Source of the DNA: Cyanoderma ruficeps
Lineage: Eukaryota > Chordata > Aves > Passeriformes > Timaliidae
Assembly: GCA_008694505.1 (NCBI GenBank)
Contig: VZDJ01000058.1
Coordinates: 4,298,978-4,362,977 of the forward strand
Length of the DNA: 64,000 nucleotides
Reading direction: 5' to 3'
The notes under the pieces were generated by a model. That model was not told where the DNA came from. It searched no databases and saw only the letters and a list, made by a program, of their open reading frames with translations. Below, one piece after another: positions 35,700 to 46,755 of the stretch. The stretch's first letter is position 1. Every line of letters begins with the position of its first letter. The translations under genes were made by a program, and so were the position numbers.

Positions 35700-36946
35700 T
35701 CACTCGCGGAAGAGCCAGGACCCCCCCCCGGTACCGGCACGCTGCCGCGGGAGGGCTAGTTTCCTCCCCGGTGAAGGCGGCAGGAAGCGCCGCCTCCCTC
35801 GCCCGGTCCTGTCACCGGGCTGCCCGGCCATCACCGTGGGCACGGGTCGGGGACCGGCCGCCCCCGCCGCCCCGCCCCAGGCGCCGAGGGGCGTCGGTAC
35901 GGAGCGGCACCGCCCCAGCCCCGGCTCCGGCCGCAGCCCGCCCCGGGGCCGGGTCCGCGGGGCTTCCTCGGTGAGCCCCCCGCCCGAGGCACGGCACGTC
36001 CCGCTCCCAAGCCCTGCGAGGTCACGGCACGGCCCACGGCCCCGCGCCGCCGCCGGGGCCGGGGCCCCGCGGGGCAGGCAGCCCCCCCCTTGCCCGGGAC
36101 ACGGCGGCCTCGCGGCCGCTCCAGGAGCTTCGCCCCGCACCCCGCAGCCTTGCCGGGGGCCAGGCCCCGCGGTACTGCCCCGCGCCCGCTCCCGCAGCCC
36201 CCGGCTCAACAGTTGCCCCCGGGGCCGCTCCCCGGCGGAGCGTCCCGCGGCCCCGGCAGCCGCGGCCGGGCCCCCGCGCTGCCGCACCGGGGCAGCCCCG
36301 GACATGGAGGTGGCGGCGGCCGCGCTGCCCCCGAGGAGGGCTCTTCCGCCACCGCCCGGCACCCGGGCGGCCGGTACCCGCAGCCGAACTGGCCCCGGGC
36401 ACAGCGGCGGCCGGGGCGGGTTCGGGCCACGCCGCCAAACTCCACAAGCGCCCGGCGCCGCCGTCCCACCACCGCCCCGGGAGCGCCGCGCAGCGCGGCC
36501 GCCCCGCCCCGCCGCGGGACCCCCCGCACCACCCCGGCAGCGGCAGGTGCCGCCGGTGCCGGAGCCGGAGCAGCCGTGCCGGGCAGGGCAGCGGCACCGC
36601 CGCGCCGTCGCGGGGCGGGGAGCGGAGCCGCCGCCGCCGCCCGCTGACCCCCGCCCGGCGCTGTCAGTGCCCGCCGCGCCCCCGCCGCTGTCCCGCCGCA
36701 GGACGTCGCCGCCGTCCCCCCCAGCCCGCACACCCCCCCCCGCGCCGCCCCACCGCCGCCCCCGGGGGTGTCCCAGGACCGTTTCCATGGAGATCCCGTC
36801 CGGACGGCCGGGAAGGGGGGGTCGGGCCACCCGCGCCCCCCCGCCTGCCCCCGTGTGCCGTGGGTGCGGGGCGGCGCGGGCCCGGGGTGCCCGGGCAGCG
36901 GGGGCCGGGGTCCAGCGCGGGGCGGTGCGGGGCGGTAGGTACGCAC

Positions 36947-37145
36947 CTGCTTCCCGAGGCGGGCGGGCGGCGGGGGGCGGCGGGCCGGGGCGGGCCCCTG
37001 CCCCAGGCGGCGGGTCGGACCCCGGGCGCTGCGAGCGGCGGTTCGGCGGCAGCGGCGGCGGCGGAGGAGACACTGGCAGCGGCAGCCGGAGTGTGAGGGC
37101 GAGAGCGAGCTGCGGCCGCGCGGGCTGCCGGGAGCCGTAGTCCGT
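36947..37145 (-). other. BCORL1: Predicted non-coding first exon of BCORL1
   Basis: Inside the large CpG island the minus strand has a good donor (AAGCAG then GTGCGT, intron side starting at 36946). GC-rich untranslated-type sequence lies above it and the promoter motif ACTACGGCTCCCG at 37129-37141. Joining to the acceptor above 29609 gives a 7.3-kb first intron. The upper limit is a guess. Confidence 0.5.
37129..37141 (-). promoter_or_regulatory. ACTAYRNNNCCCR promoter motif (ZNF143/THAP11 type)
   Basis: The minus strand reads ACTACGGCTCCCG, an exact fit to the vertebrate core-promoter motif ACTAYRNNNCCCR, at the upstream end of the predicted BCORL1 exon 1. It supports this position as the BCORL1 promoter. 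Confidence 0.5.
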
Positions 37146-38719
37146 CCGCCGGGGCCGGGAGCCGCCGAGCCGCCCCGCGGACTGCGGGTCCCGGCGTGCC
37201 GCGCGCCCCGGCCCGCGCGGGGGGGCCGGTCCGGAGAGGGAACGGGCGGGCGCGGGGAGGGAACGAGGGAGGGAGCGCGGGGAGGGAGGGAGCGCGGGGA
37301 GCGAGGGAGGGGGCTCCGCGCCCGGCGCGGCCGCGGGAGGGGCGGGGGGCGGGAGGCCGCCGCGCCCGGGGTTCGACACAGCACGGAGCGGAGTGGCTCG
37401 GCACGGGGGGAGTCCAATGCACACACGGCCCGCGCACACACACGCCCGCCCGACCCCGCGCCGGGGCACCGGTTCCCGCACCGGGGAGCGACGCTCGCTC
37501 CGCACCGGGGGGAGGAGAAGGATGGAGGAGGAGGCGGCAGCGGGGGCGGGCGCTCGCTCCACGCCCGGGCAGCGCCGGGCGCCCGACAGCGGGCAGAGCC
37601 GGACGGGCAGCGCACGGCGAGCGCGGCGCACGCAGCCCCGGCGCCCGCAGTCCCGATGTCCCCAGCCCTCGAGTCCTCAGCCCCGGTGCCCGACGCCCCG
37701 CTGTCCCCCGCCCCGTTGCCCTCCGCGCCGGTACCCCCCGCCCGGTGCCCATCGCCGGGCGCGGCCGCGGGGGGGGTGGGTGCCCCGGGCGCTGCGGGGC
37801 CGGGCCGGCTGGGAGAACGCGGACCCGTCTGCCCAGCCCAGGTGGGCGTGTGGCCCCCACCCCGGCGAAGCTGCCGCTGGGTGATCCCCCGGGCCCGCTC
37901 CCCCCTCTGGCTCGACGCTCCGCGGAGCGCGCAGCGCTGCGGGGCGGGGGTCGAGGCGCCTCCCCCGCGCCATGCGGGACACCGTGCGGCACGGCACGGT
38001 GCGGCGGCCGCAAGTTTGTCACCGGCCCCCGCCCGCGGCACCGGGGCCCGCAGGCCCGGAGGCCGCCGCACCCCCCGTGGTGCCCGGCCGGGCCCGCTCC
38101 GCACCGTCCCGCACCGCCCCAGCGCTGACAGCCTCGCCCGGCCCGGGGCCGCGCCGCCCCCGGTACCCGCACGGGCCTCGGAGACCGGCGGCCTCGCAGC
38201 GCCCTGGCGCGGCCCCGCCGTGCGGGCACGGGCTGCCCGGCCCGGCCCTGCCCGGCCACGCCGCCCCGGGCTGTGCCGGGCCCCGCGCAGCACCGCCCCG
38301 TGCCCGCTCGTCTCCCGCGGCCCCTCGCCCCGGCCCCGCCGCCCCCTCCGCCCGGCCCCTGTGTACCGGCAGCTGCGGGGGGCCGCGGGGGTCCCCGCTC
38401 CTGCACGACCCGGAGCGTAGGGCGGGACCCGCCTTCCCCGACCCGCGGCGCGGGGGCTGCACCGGGACGGACAGGACCGGCTGGTCCCGGGGCGGGGGGC
38501 GCGACGCCGCCACGGTGATCCCCGTCCCCGTGCGGTGGCACCGCGCTCCGGCGTGCAGCGGCCCCGGGGGCGGGCAGGGGCCGGGGGCTTCCCGGGGCCG
38601 GGCCCCGGAGGGCTGCGGGGTGGGCTCGAAACAGGGCGGTGCTGCGGTGACCACGGCCCGCGATCCTGCTTGGGCGCCGGGGGAGCTGGCAGATGTCACC
38701 GTCCCGCGCCTGTGACGTG

Positions 38720-41700
38720 CTGCTCGGACCCCCGTGGGCTCCGTTGCTGATCTCCATCGGGTCGGTGCTGCCCTCACCCCTGCAGGACCGGTTTGCTCCC
38801 CCGGTTTGGTCCATCTGATGGCGAAGTCTCTTCTTAGTTCAGCATTGATGGCCGGGGCCTCACCGGGAGGTGGGCACGGGCTCCAGGGTGTGGCCACCCC
38901 CAGATGGCACGTCTGGGGTGGCAGCCACACCCTGGTGTCACCTGCTGGGAGAGTCCTCTGCAGCATCATCCCCAAACATGCCTAAGGAGTGGAAAAATCA
39001 ACTTACACAGTTTTTTTGCAGAAAAGGCCACAGCAGCCTGGGGCAGGAGATGGCCCGTCCCCCTCTTGGGTGTGTAGGGGCTTGGAGAGCAGTTTGGGGC
39101 AGGGGTCTGCAGGCAGAAGAGTGCTCAGCTTGTGGGGCATGAGATTTGGGAATTGTAGACAGCGCTGTGAGGGCTGGCAGGATGAAACATGGGGCTGCCA
39201 GAACCGTGGGAAGGCAGAGAGCCAGGGCTCCACCGGGGAAGGCCGTGAGGGAGGAAGCTCTTCCTGCAGAGGGGAATTACTCCACTTCTCCACATTATAT
39301 TGAACGTTTTCCCACTGTTGCCTCCACAGCTAGACTGTGGGTAAAAGAGGTGCTCTTAGAGGCATTTCAGGTTGGGTGATGGTCAGAAAGCTAGGCTAGC
39401 ACAGCCTGAGATAGGCACATGACCCCAGGTTCATAAAGACCTGCCTTATTTGCATCCTGGTGCAATTAAGAACAGACATTTTGAGTAACAGCCTCATCCT
39501 GCAGCTGCCTCACCTCATCCCTGCAGGGTTGCATGGCGCTGACTGGGAGAGCTCTGCACCCCACCATCCCATCCTCCAACATGCCACTGCTCCTGTCCCA
39601 TTTAAAAATCTTCAGGATGGCATAATTTGCACCAAAGGACTTTAAAAGGTGGTGGTGAACAATTTTGTAGCTGTCATGTTCCAGGGAAATGGGTACATCG
39701 GGGGAATAAGGGGCGTTCTCCATCAGGGAGTGGAGCTAATCAGGTACCAGTCATGGACTAACTTGAGGAAATGCCAATGGGAATGATCTGTCGCAGCAAA
39801 AATATGATAAGGAACTCTCATCAGTAATTCCTCAAGGGACTCAAGCCAGGCCTTGTGCTGCAGGGGGAGCTGGAAGCTCTTTACCTCCCCTCCATCCTGG
39901 GGACATGTCCCCAGGACCCTCCAACTGGGGGCACTCCCAGCTGCTGCCTCACCTCAGCATTTCCTCCACACCACCTTCCTGGGCAGCAGGACTCCTGCCA
40001 AGCTCCACAGGTCCAAGAGCACCCATGAGCCCTCCGAGTGCTCAGGGCAGCCCCTGACCTGTGTGTCCCCTGCCTGCTCTGGTTCCCTGGGCCACCAGGG
40101 CCTGAGCACTCACCTCTGACCTGGCCTGCAGTACTGTTGCTGCTGCATTTTTCATTACTGCTCCATTTTGTGTCCTTTTTTATTTCTCCTCTCCCCACTG
40201 TTTTTTGGGCAGAATCCACATCACTGCCCCCTCCCTGACCAGAAACCAGAACGTGTTGGCTGACATATCCAGCTGGGCATGGCACACTCTGCTCCTGCCA
40301 GGCTGCTGTGGGGAGACCCTGACCCTTCTGGGAATCACGTTGGTGCCAGCCATGGTCGAGCAGCCAGGCTGGCAGGTGTCTCTGGATAAGCTGGGATCAT
40401 GGAGCCTTCTCCTCTGGCAGGGTGGTGGCAGCTGGTGGAGGCAAAGGTGGCTTATAGGTCCTGGCACCAGAAGAAGAGGGATGAGGTGATGCCTCATGTG
40501 CTGTATGTCACCTCCATGTTCAGGGCTGGTTCTGCCCTGGACACCTCAGATTCCACTGGGAAGATGGAGTTGTGGGTGAGGAGCCAGGGGATGGGTGTCC
40601 CATTGGGAAGAACAGGGTGTCCATTTCTGCAGGGTCTGGAGGTTTCTCACTGGGTTTTTTGGGATTTTCCTGAAGAAGGACCCTCCATGCTGCTCCCTCT
40701 GAGGTGGGCAGAGCTCGCCTGGGTTTGGCTGGTGCAGTGACACTGTGGAGAGGTGTCACCTCTAACTGCAGCCCTCGTCCTCGCACATTCCATGGGCTGT
40801 CCCCACTCTGACAACAAACATCCACAGCATGGGTGGCAGTGCAGAAAGAAGCTGACAATGTCAGAGTGGCTGCCTTGTCCTCCCTGCTGGCAGCTGGGGA
40901 CAGGAATGGCAGGGAGGCCACAAGTACTGCAGAGCACATGACAGGCCAGGCTGCTGTCTGCTGTCCTGCTGAGCAGCCCCACTTTCCCCTGCTCCCCAAG
41001 GGACAGGGTGCTCAGGAGGGATATGGGATAGAGTCCCACCTCCTGTGTGAGAAACAGGATCTGTGGACTCAGAGGCTGACATTTTGAACCCAGCTGCTGG
41101 GGCCAAAACTCGGCTGCTCCTGCCTTGGGAAGGGAATTTCATGGGTTGAGATTTTGGATGACTCCCTCTTGGACCATCCAAGGGAATTTGGGATTGGCCT
41201 CTTCCTCCTTATCCACTCCAAGCTTTCACGGTGGCTGGGGAAGTGTGTGTTGCCCGTGGTGAGCAGCACAGACAGGAGTCAGCAGGCACACACTGTCTCT
41301 GCTGCCCTCCTCCTCCTCTACATCCCAGGAGAAGCCCTGGACTGGGAGGGCACTGCTGATGGGTGAGAACGTGGGATCACCAGGATAAGGCAAGGAGGAA
41401 CCATGTTGTGCCTGGGAGCCAAAGAAAGAGCTGGCAGCCAGAGCAAGGGCAAAGTGATGGAGGGGAGGAGGATACAGTGGGTGAACAGAGGTTGGGGTGC
41501 CAGGGGAGCCCCAGAAAGCAGGTGAGGAGCCCTGCAAGGCTGGCAGGGGTGAGAGGGGTGCCTGCACAGAGCCCTGGCTACACTCCAGCCCTTTTCAACA
41601 CAGCACGAGGCTCTAGAGAGTAGTTGGCTGTGAGAAGAACAGGGCCTGCCCCTGCTCCCAGGCTGCCATGCCAGATTCCAGCTCCTTTAGTTCCCCAGCC

Positions 41701-42780
41701 TTGAGCTTCCCTGATCTGGCCTCGGTAGCCACCAGGGGCTCCTAATTATAACAGCAGACAAAGAGCTGGGCTCTGACCACAGTGCTGCATTTGACAGCCT
41801 GTGCCTGGGGATGCTGGAAGTGCTGCTGGCAGTCCTGGCAGTGGCCAGGCTGTGTGGGGGCTTGAGGCCCCCCAGGACCTGGAGGCTGGAATGGCCAGCA
41901 ATGCCCAACTTCAAGCATCACCCCCAGGCTCCCGGCTGCTGCTCTGTCAGCTGAGAAGTGCCCATGGAGGCTCCAGATGGCCTTAGCTTAGGCAGGACAA
42001 GGGTGACCAAAGATGATCCAGTTGGGAGCAGAGGTGGAGCAGGAGCATGGAGGGGGCTGAGGCAAGGAGGGACATAGGGCTGAACCAGCCTCACATCACC
42101 CACAGGCACCGAGTGAGCAGGAGTGTGTCCCAGCATGTGTCCCAGGACCATTCCCGTGCTTGTCTCTCCTGTCTCTGCGACGGGAGCTTGGGGTTTGCCA
42201 GAGCTCTGCCGTGTGCAGAACGGAAGGTGCCACCTCTGCGGCAGCTGTGCTCAAATGAAGCTGCTATTATAACACTGGCCAGGGCACATGTACACACAGC
42301 TGCCTGCCAGGAGGACATCTGCCTCTGCTCACCCTTCAGCATGGCCTCAGTTCTGCCCTTTGGGGCCCTTCATGTCCCTCCTGGGAGGTTTTTGGTGCGC
42401 TCGACCAGGTGTCCCCCAGCTCTGGGATGCTGCCGGTTTGGGGCTGGGTACCTGATCCCCTGGTGCAGGAGTGCAGCACGATGCCTTGCTTCCCACCTGG
42501 TGTCGCTGACATCCCACCCTGACATGCCACTGTGGGAGCTTCAGGGTGGCAGCAGGGACAAAGTCATCGGGGGACACAGGGATTTCCCCCTTTCCTCTCC
42601 AGGCAGCTGGATACAGCCAGAGACCTGCCATCTCTTGGAGACCCTGAATGTGACAACACAGCCCGAGTGAGCGGGTTCCTGCTCTGGAGGGTGACAAGGC
42701 TGGCGACAGCTCCCCCAGGATGTTCAGAGCCGCAGGTAACGATGTCCCAGCGCTGTCACCGAACTAGTGTGAGGAGCAGT
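38720..42780. other. Intergenic DNA between BCORL1 promoter and UTP14A, proximal part
   Basis: No gene recognised on either strand. Open frames are short and lack family features. Contains the hairpin at 38883-38935. Confidence 0.5.
38883..38935 (+). repeat. Inverted repeat able to form a hairpin
   Basis: Left arm 38883-38904 and right arm 38912-38935 pair through a 12-bp perfect outer stem (CCAGGGTGTGGC with GCCACACCCTGG), a small bulge, and an inner stem closing on a 7-base loop (TGGCACG). Size and shape resemble a pre-miRNA, but nothing else supports that. Confidence 0.55.
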
Positions 42781-44250
42781 GGGTAACACCACAGGCACCC
42801 CCGAGCCATGGAGGGCCCCAGCCACCCACGGCCCCGGGAGTGCTCCCGCTGCGGGGCGAGGGTCCCGGCTACAGCATCTCGGCAGAATCTCCGGCTCAGG
42901 TTGTGCCGTGCTGGATACGGCATCTCCATGGAAACCCCCGGCTCGGGCGGTGCGGGCTTGGGAGATGCCATCTCCACGGAAACCGCTGCGGCGCCCGGAT
43001 GCGGCCGGGATGTGCCGGGCACCGGGTACGGCGGGAGGAACGAGGTGTCAGCGCGCCCCTGCTGCGGGGCGATGGAGGCTGAGAGATCCGGGGAGCAGGG
43101 ACCACCCCTGTCACCGGCACGGGACAGGCCGGGGAGAGCATTTCTAAGTCTGACGTTCCAACCCCAGCCTTGCCTCGCCTGCCCTGTTTGTCCCGCACTG
43201 TGCCAAGCTGAGCCTCTCGCCTCCGTCGGGTCGGGGGGTGGTGCTCAGCTCCTCTCTCACCCAGGAGAGTGAAGCTCAGGCCCAGTCTGAGGAGGACGGC
43301 TCCGACCCCGTGGGGGCTGGAGGTGTTCAGGGACAAGGAAATTCCCCAATCCCAGTAAGCAAAGGTATAGGACTCCAGGGATCCACCCCAGGGATCCAGG
43401 GCTGCTCCATGATGGTCCCAGTGCTCACACGCACATCCTTGGGAGCTTGGGAAGCCAGAGGGACAAGATTTCAGCTGCAGAAACAGCCCAGACGAATATT
43501 TTACAGGTTATTTATAGCCTGCATTAAAAAAAAAAAAGAAAAGAAAAAGAAAAAAGAAACAAGAAACCAAAAAACCACAACCCCCCCCAAAACAGCGACC
43601 AAAAGCCTTTTGTTTGTTGATTTTAAATCTGTCTTTTACTCCATTCCGTTCCCACTGGCCTCCCGGGACGCCGGGTACAGGAGCCCGGCTGCACCGGCAG
43701 CTCCCCGGCGCTGGAGCGGCCCTTGCTCTCGGGTGGGTCCCTGTCCCGGGGGACCTCGCGGTGGCCGTGCTCGTCCCCAGCCCCACGGCAGCACCACCGG
43801 CCCTGCCCCGCTGCCCACGGCCCGTGTGCCAGCCAGGCTGGGCGGCCCCGGGCCCAGATTAGCCCCCGCTCCCCGCTGGCACCGGGAGCAGCTCGGCCGC
43901 TCTCGCCGCGGCTCCCGGCTCCATAAGCCCGGCTTTGACGTAGCCCGGAAAGTAGGCCAGTAAGAGCAACCGCAGCCGCTCGCGGCTCTCGGGGGACGCG
44001 GCGCTGGGGCGGCTGAGGGAGGGCTGCGTGTTCGCACCGCGGCCGCGGGGCTCCCGTGGACGCCGCGGTGGCCGGCGACAACAGGGCTTTGTCCAGGTTC
44101 TCCTCGATTCGCACCCCACCTGGGAGCCTGCGGCCGGCCCTGCTGTCACCGGGAGAACGACGATCAGGCTGGGGAAGTCCGCGCAGGGAGCCACCCCAGG
44201 CAGAAGCCGTGCCAGGTTCCCCGGGCCATTTCTGTCCCCCTTGCAAATGA
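42780..44250. promoter_or_regulatory. Two small GC-rich islands of unknown role
   Basis: GC-rich blocks at about 42780-43250 and 43650-44250, separated by an A-rich low-complexity run (43524-43590). The first block has two copies of CATCTCCAYGGAAACC (42921 and 42969). The second has protein-like stretches in two different minus-strand frames (RIEENLDKALLSP, and ERLRLLLLAYFPGYVKAGL at about 43915-43990), which I cannot assign. Confidence 0.35.
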
Positions 44251-46600
44251 CTCTTGCCCCCTTCCCCGCCGGCCTGGGAGCTGCCAGTGGGCATCCCTTG
44301 CATACCCCTGTCCTGTGGCAGACCAGAAATGGGGTATTAATTGAAAAACCCCAAGATCCTGTGCCCAGTAAATTCATTTCTGCGGAGAAGTCACAGGGAC
44401 AAACATTGCCTCGAGGTGGGGGCTCCAGAGGAGCCTGTGCTGTAGCAGGAGCCTGGAGGGGCCTGGATGTCAGCACCAGTGGTTCCCCCATACCAGGGTC
44501 CCTCCTACTCAACCCAGCAGCTCATGCTAATGCTGTGCCTGTTTATTTTTGAAGTATCTCTAGATACTGGAAGCCCCAGTTCAAGCCAGTCCAGTCCAGT
44601 GCTGCCGTTCCTCACAGGATGAGGCAGATCCAGATGTGTGGCTACAGCTGTTCCCTCCCACGCTGAGCATCACCCACACTCAGGCTGCCACACCCACCAG
44701 CTCTGTGTGAGGCAGGCATACACACAGGGATCTGGACTCTGGCAGGTCCTATCGCTGCTCCATGTGATCCAACTTGTGCCAGCTGCAGACCTGCTTGCTC
44801 CAGGTCTGAGTTGGTATTACCCCTGCTGGCCTCAGTCCTCTGCAGGATCTGCACCTGAGGACTGCCCTTGGCACCACCATCTTCCCGGTCCTGCAGGGAG
44901 CATCACATCAGAGCTAGGGAGGCCCCAGTACAAGCTGGGGCAGGACCAGACCTCGCGGGGCAGTGCCCCCCTCCTCAGGGACACAGGTGACACCACACAC
45001 AGCAGCAGCATCCTTTTGCCATGAGGTGGGCCGAATTCGGGGGTTGAAGACATGTGGGGGGTTCCCCCTCCCTGCAGAGAGGCAAACAGCAGAAGAGCCT
45101 TCCGCAGGTCCAGCTGAGCCCGAACCAGCTCTGCTGTGACGGGCCCCTCGGACTGTTCCCAGCCCGGGTACCCTGAGCATCCCGGCGCTGAAGCTGAGGA
45201 GGTGGGCTGAATGCTGGGACAGCCCATCGTGTCCAATCAAACACTGTCCGGGTTGGGGAGGAGGAAGGCAGAGCCATTGGCCAGGGCAGGCGAAGAAGGG
45301 CCCCTGCAAGAGGGACAGGGACGGCGGTGCCGCGGGGATCTCCTGGTCTCAGTCGCCGGGGACTGGGGGGCTCTGGGGGGCTGCAGGCAGGGGCTGGCAG
45401 GGGACGCTGCCTCCCTCTGCTTAGGGCGCCTCACCTTTTACTAAAAGAAACACGAACGCCCCCTGCCCCTCACGACATCCCCGGGGCAAGGTTTCTCATG
45501 GCACAGGGACACGGGCTTTGCTGGGGCCACCAGCCTCGCGAGGGGCTCTCGGCGTCACGGCACGGAAATGCTCTCCGCTTCCTTTTTTTTTTTCTTTTTT
45601 TTTTTTCCCAAGCAACACAACCGTGGCCCTATGAAGGGCTGGCGCCCTGACTCACCCCCGACCCGGGTGCTGCAGGGCCAGAGACACTCGGGATGGGTCC
45701 CCGTCCCCGGCAAAGCTGCGACACTAATGGCCCCTAGCCCCAGCCCCCAGCTCTCTCCCAGCCCAGGAAGAGCCGGCACCCAGAGCCCTGCGGGAGTCAT
45801 GGGAGTCAGTCAGCACAGGGGGTGCCTACGCCCCGGCCCCACAGAATGATCCCAGTTTCCTGGTCTGACCCAGCTGCAAGGGAGAAGGGTGGCCCTGGGG
45901 ACAGGCCGTGCCTGGGGCGGGCTGCAGTGCCAAGGTGGGAGGAGGAGTCCTTGACATGAGGGACACGCTTCCCGGGATCAGCAGCAGCCCGAGCTCCGGC
46001 GCTGGGGCACGGAACGCTTTCTCCAACTGCCACTAAGCACAGCCCACGTTTTCAGTGGAGGGAGAGGCTTGGAGGTATCCCGGCCCAGCCCCTAAGGCTC
46101 TGGCACATCCCTCCACTTGTGCTAGATGCACCAACCAATCCCTGAGAGGCACCTCCGAGGGGTGGCTGGGCACAGAGCATGGCCTTGGAGGTTGGCAGCA
46201 GAAGAGGCGGATGCCTGTGGACACAGCGAGCGTGTGGCACATCCAGAGCAGCAGCAGCACCTGACAGAGCCACTTCCAGGTGATCAGGTTTATTAGGTAC
46301 TGAGCAGGTACTTTGGGAGTGCAGGTGGACCTGAGAAACACCCCCGAGGCCAGGCTCAGTATGATGAGGTGGAGAGAAAGCCCCTTTGGCCAAGATTTAA
46401 AAATCTATATAGGTACAAAAATGGGAATATAAAAGACAAAGGCACAGGACAGGATGTTGGCAGCTATTCCAGTTCCTCACCATGCTCCCAAACGTGCCCC
46501 ACTATGAGCTCTTGACCAAGCTCTCACCCTCAACTTAACCAAACCACCCAACCCTGCATGGACCCCAAGGACAGGATGGAGGGCACAGGCCCAGCCTAGC
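44250..46600. other. Intergenic DNA downstream of UTP14A
   Basis: No gene recognised. A long T-run broken by one C lies at about 45582-45607. A minus-strand AATAAA (46289-46294) is a second, more distal possible poly(A) site for UTP14A. Confidence 0.5.
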
Positions 46601-46654
46601 CCTGGACACTGCCAAGGCAGCCATGCAGACAGCACAGGATGGACAGCCCTGGGT

Positions 46655-46660
46655 TTTATT
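46655..46660 (-). terminator. UTP14A: UTP14A polyadenylation signal AATAAA
   Basis: TTTATT on the + strand, AATAAA on the minus strand, about 96 bases after the UTP14A stop codon. Confidence 0.7.
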
Positions 46661-46755
46661 GCAGAGAAGGAGGTAGAAGGAACTGGATAGAACCAGGAGC
46701 TGCTCCTGGTTCCTCTGTTCACTCCAGTTCAAGCCCTCAGGCTGCAGACACAGAG

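Larger units (their letters stand above)
35700..38720. promoter_or_regulatory. 3-kb CpG island, BCORL1 promoter region
   Basis: Extremely GC- and CpG-rich DNA with G-runs that could form quadruplexes (37231-37345), C-runs at 35720 and 36731, and many CpGs. The very long open frames here on both strands come from the lack of AT-rich stop codons and are not genes. It is placed as the BCORL1 promoter because of the minus-strand donor at 36946. Confidence 0.75.

Noticed and set aside
35700..38975. Very long open frames (over 400 to 700 codons) on both strands
   Set aside because: They overlap each other in several frames across a CpG island. They reflect the lack of AT-rich stop codons, have biased Pro/Arg/Gly/Ala composition and match no family.
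43524..43590. A-rich run as a poly(A) tail of a retrocopy
   Set aside because: Mixed A/G/C low-complexity sequence with no recognisable parent transcript upstream.
45582..45607. T-run as a sign of a processed pseudogene
   Set aside because: No gene-like sequence, target-site duplication or retrocopy is seen beside it; treated as low complexity.
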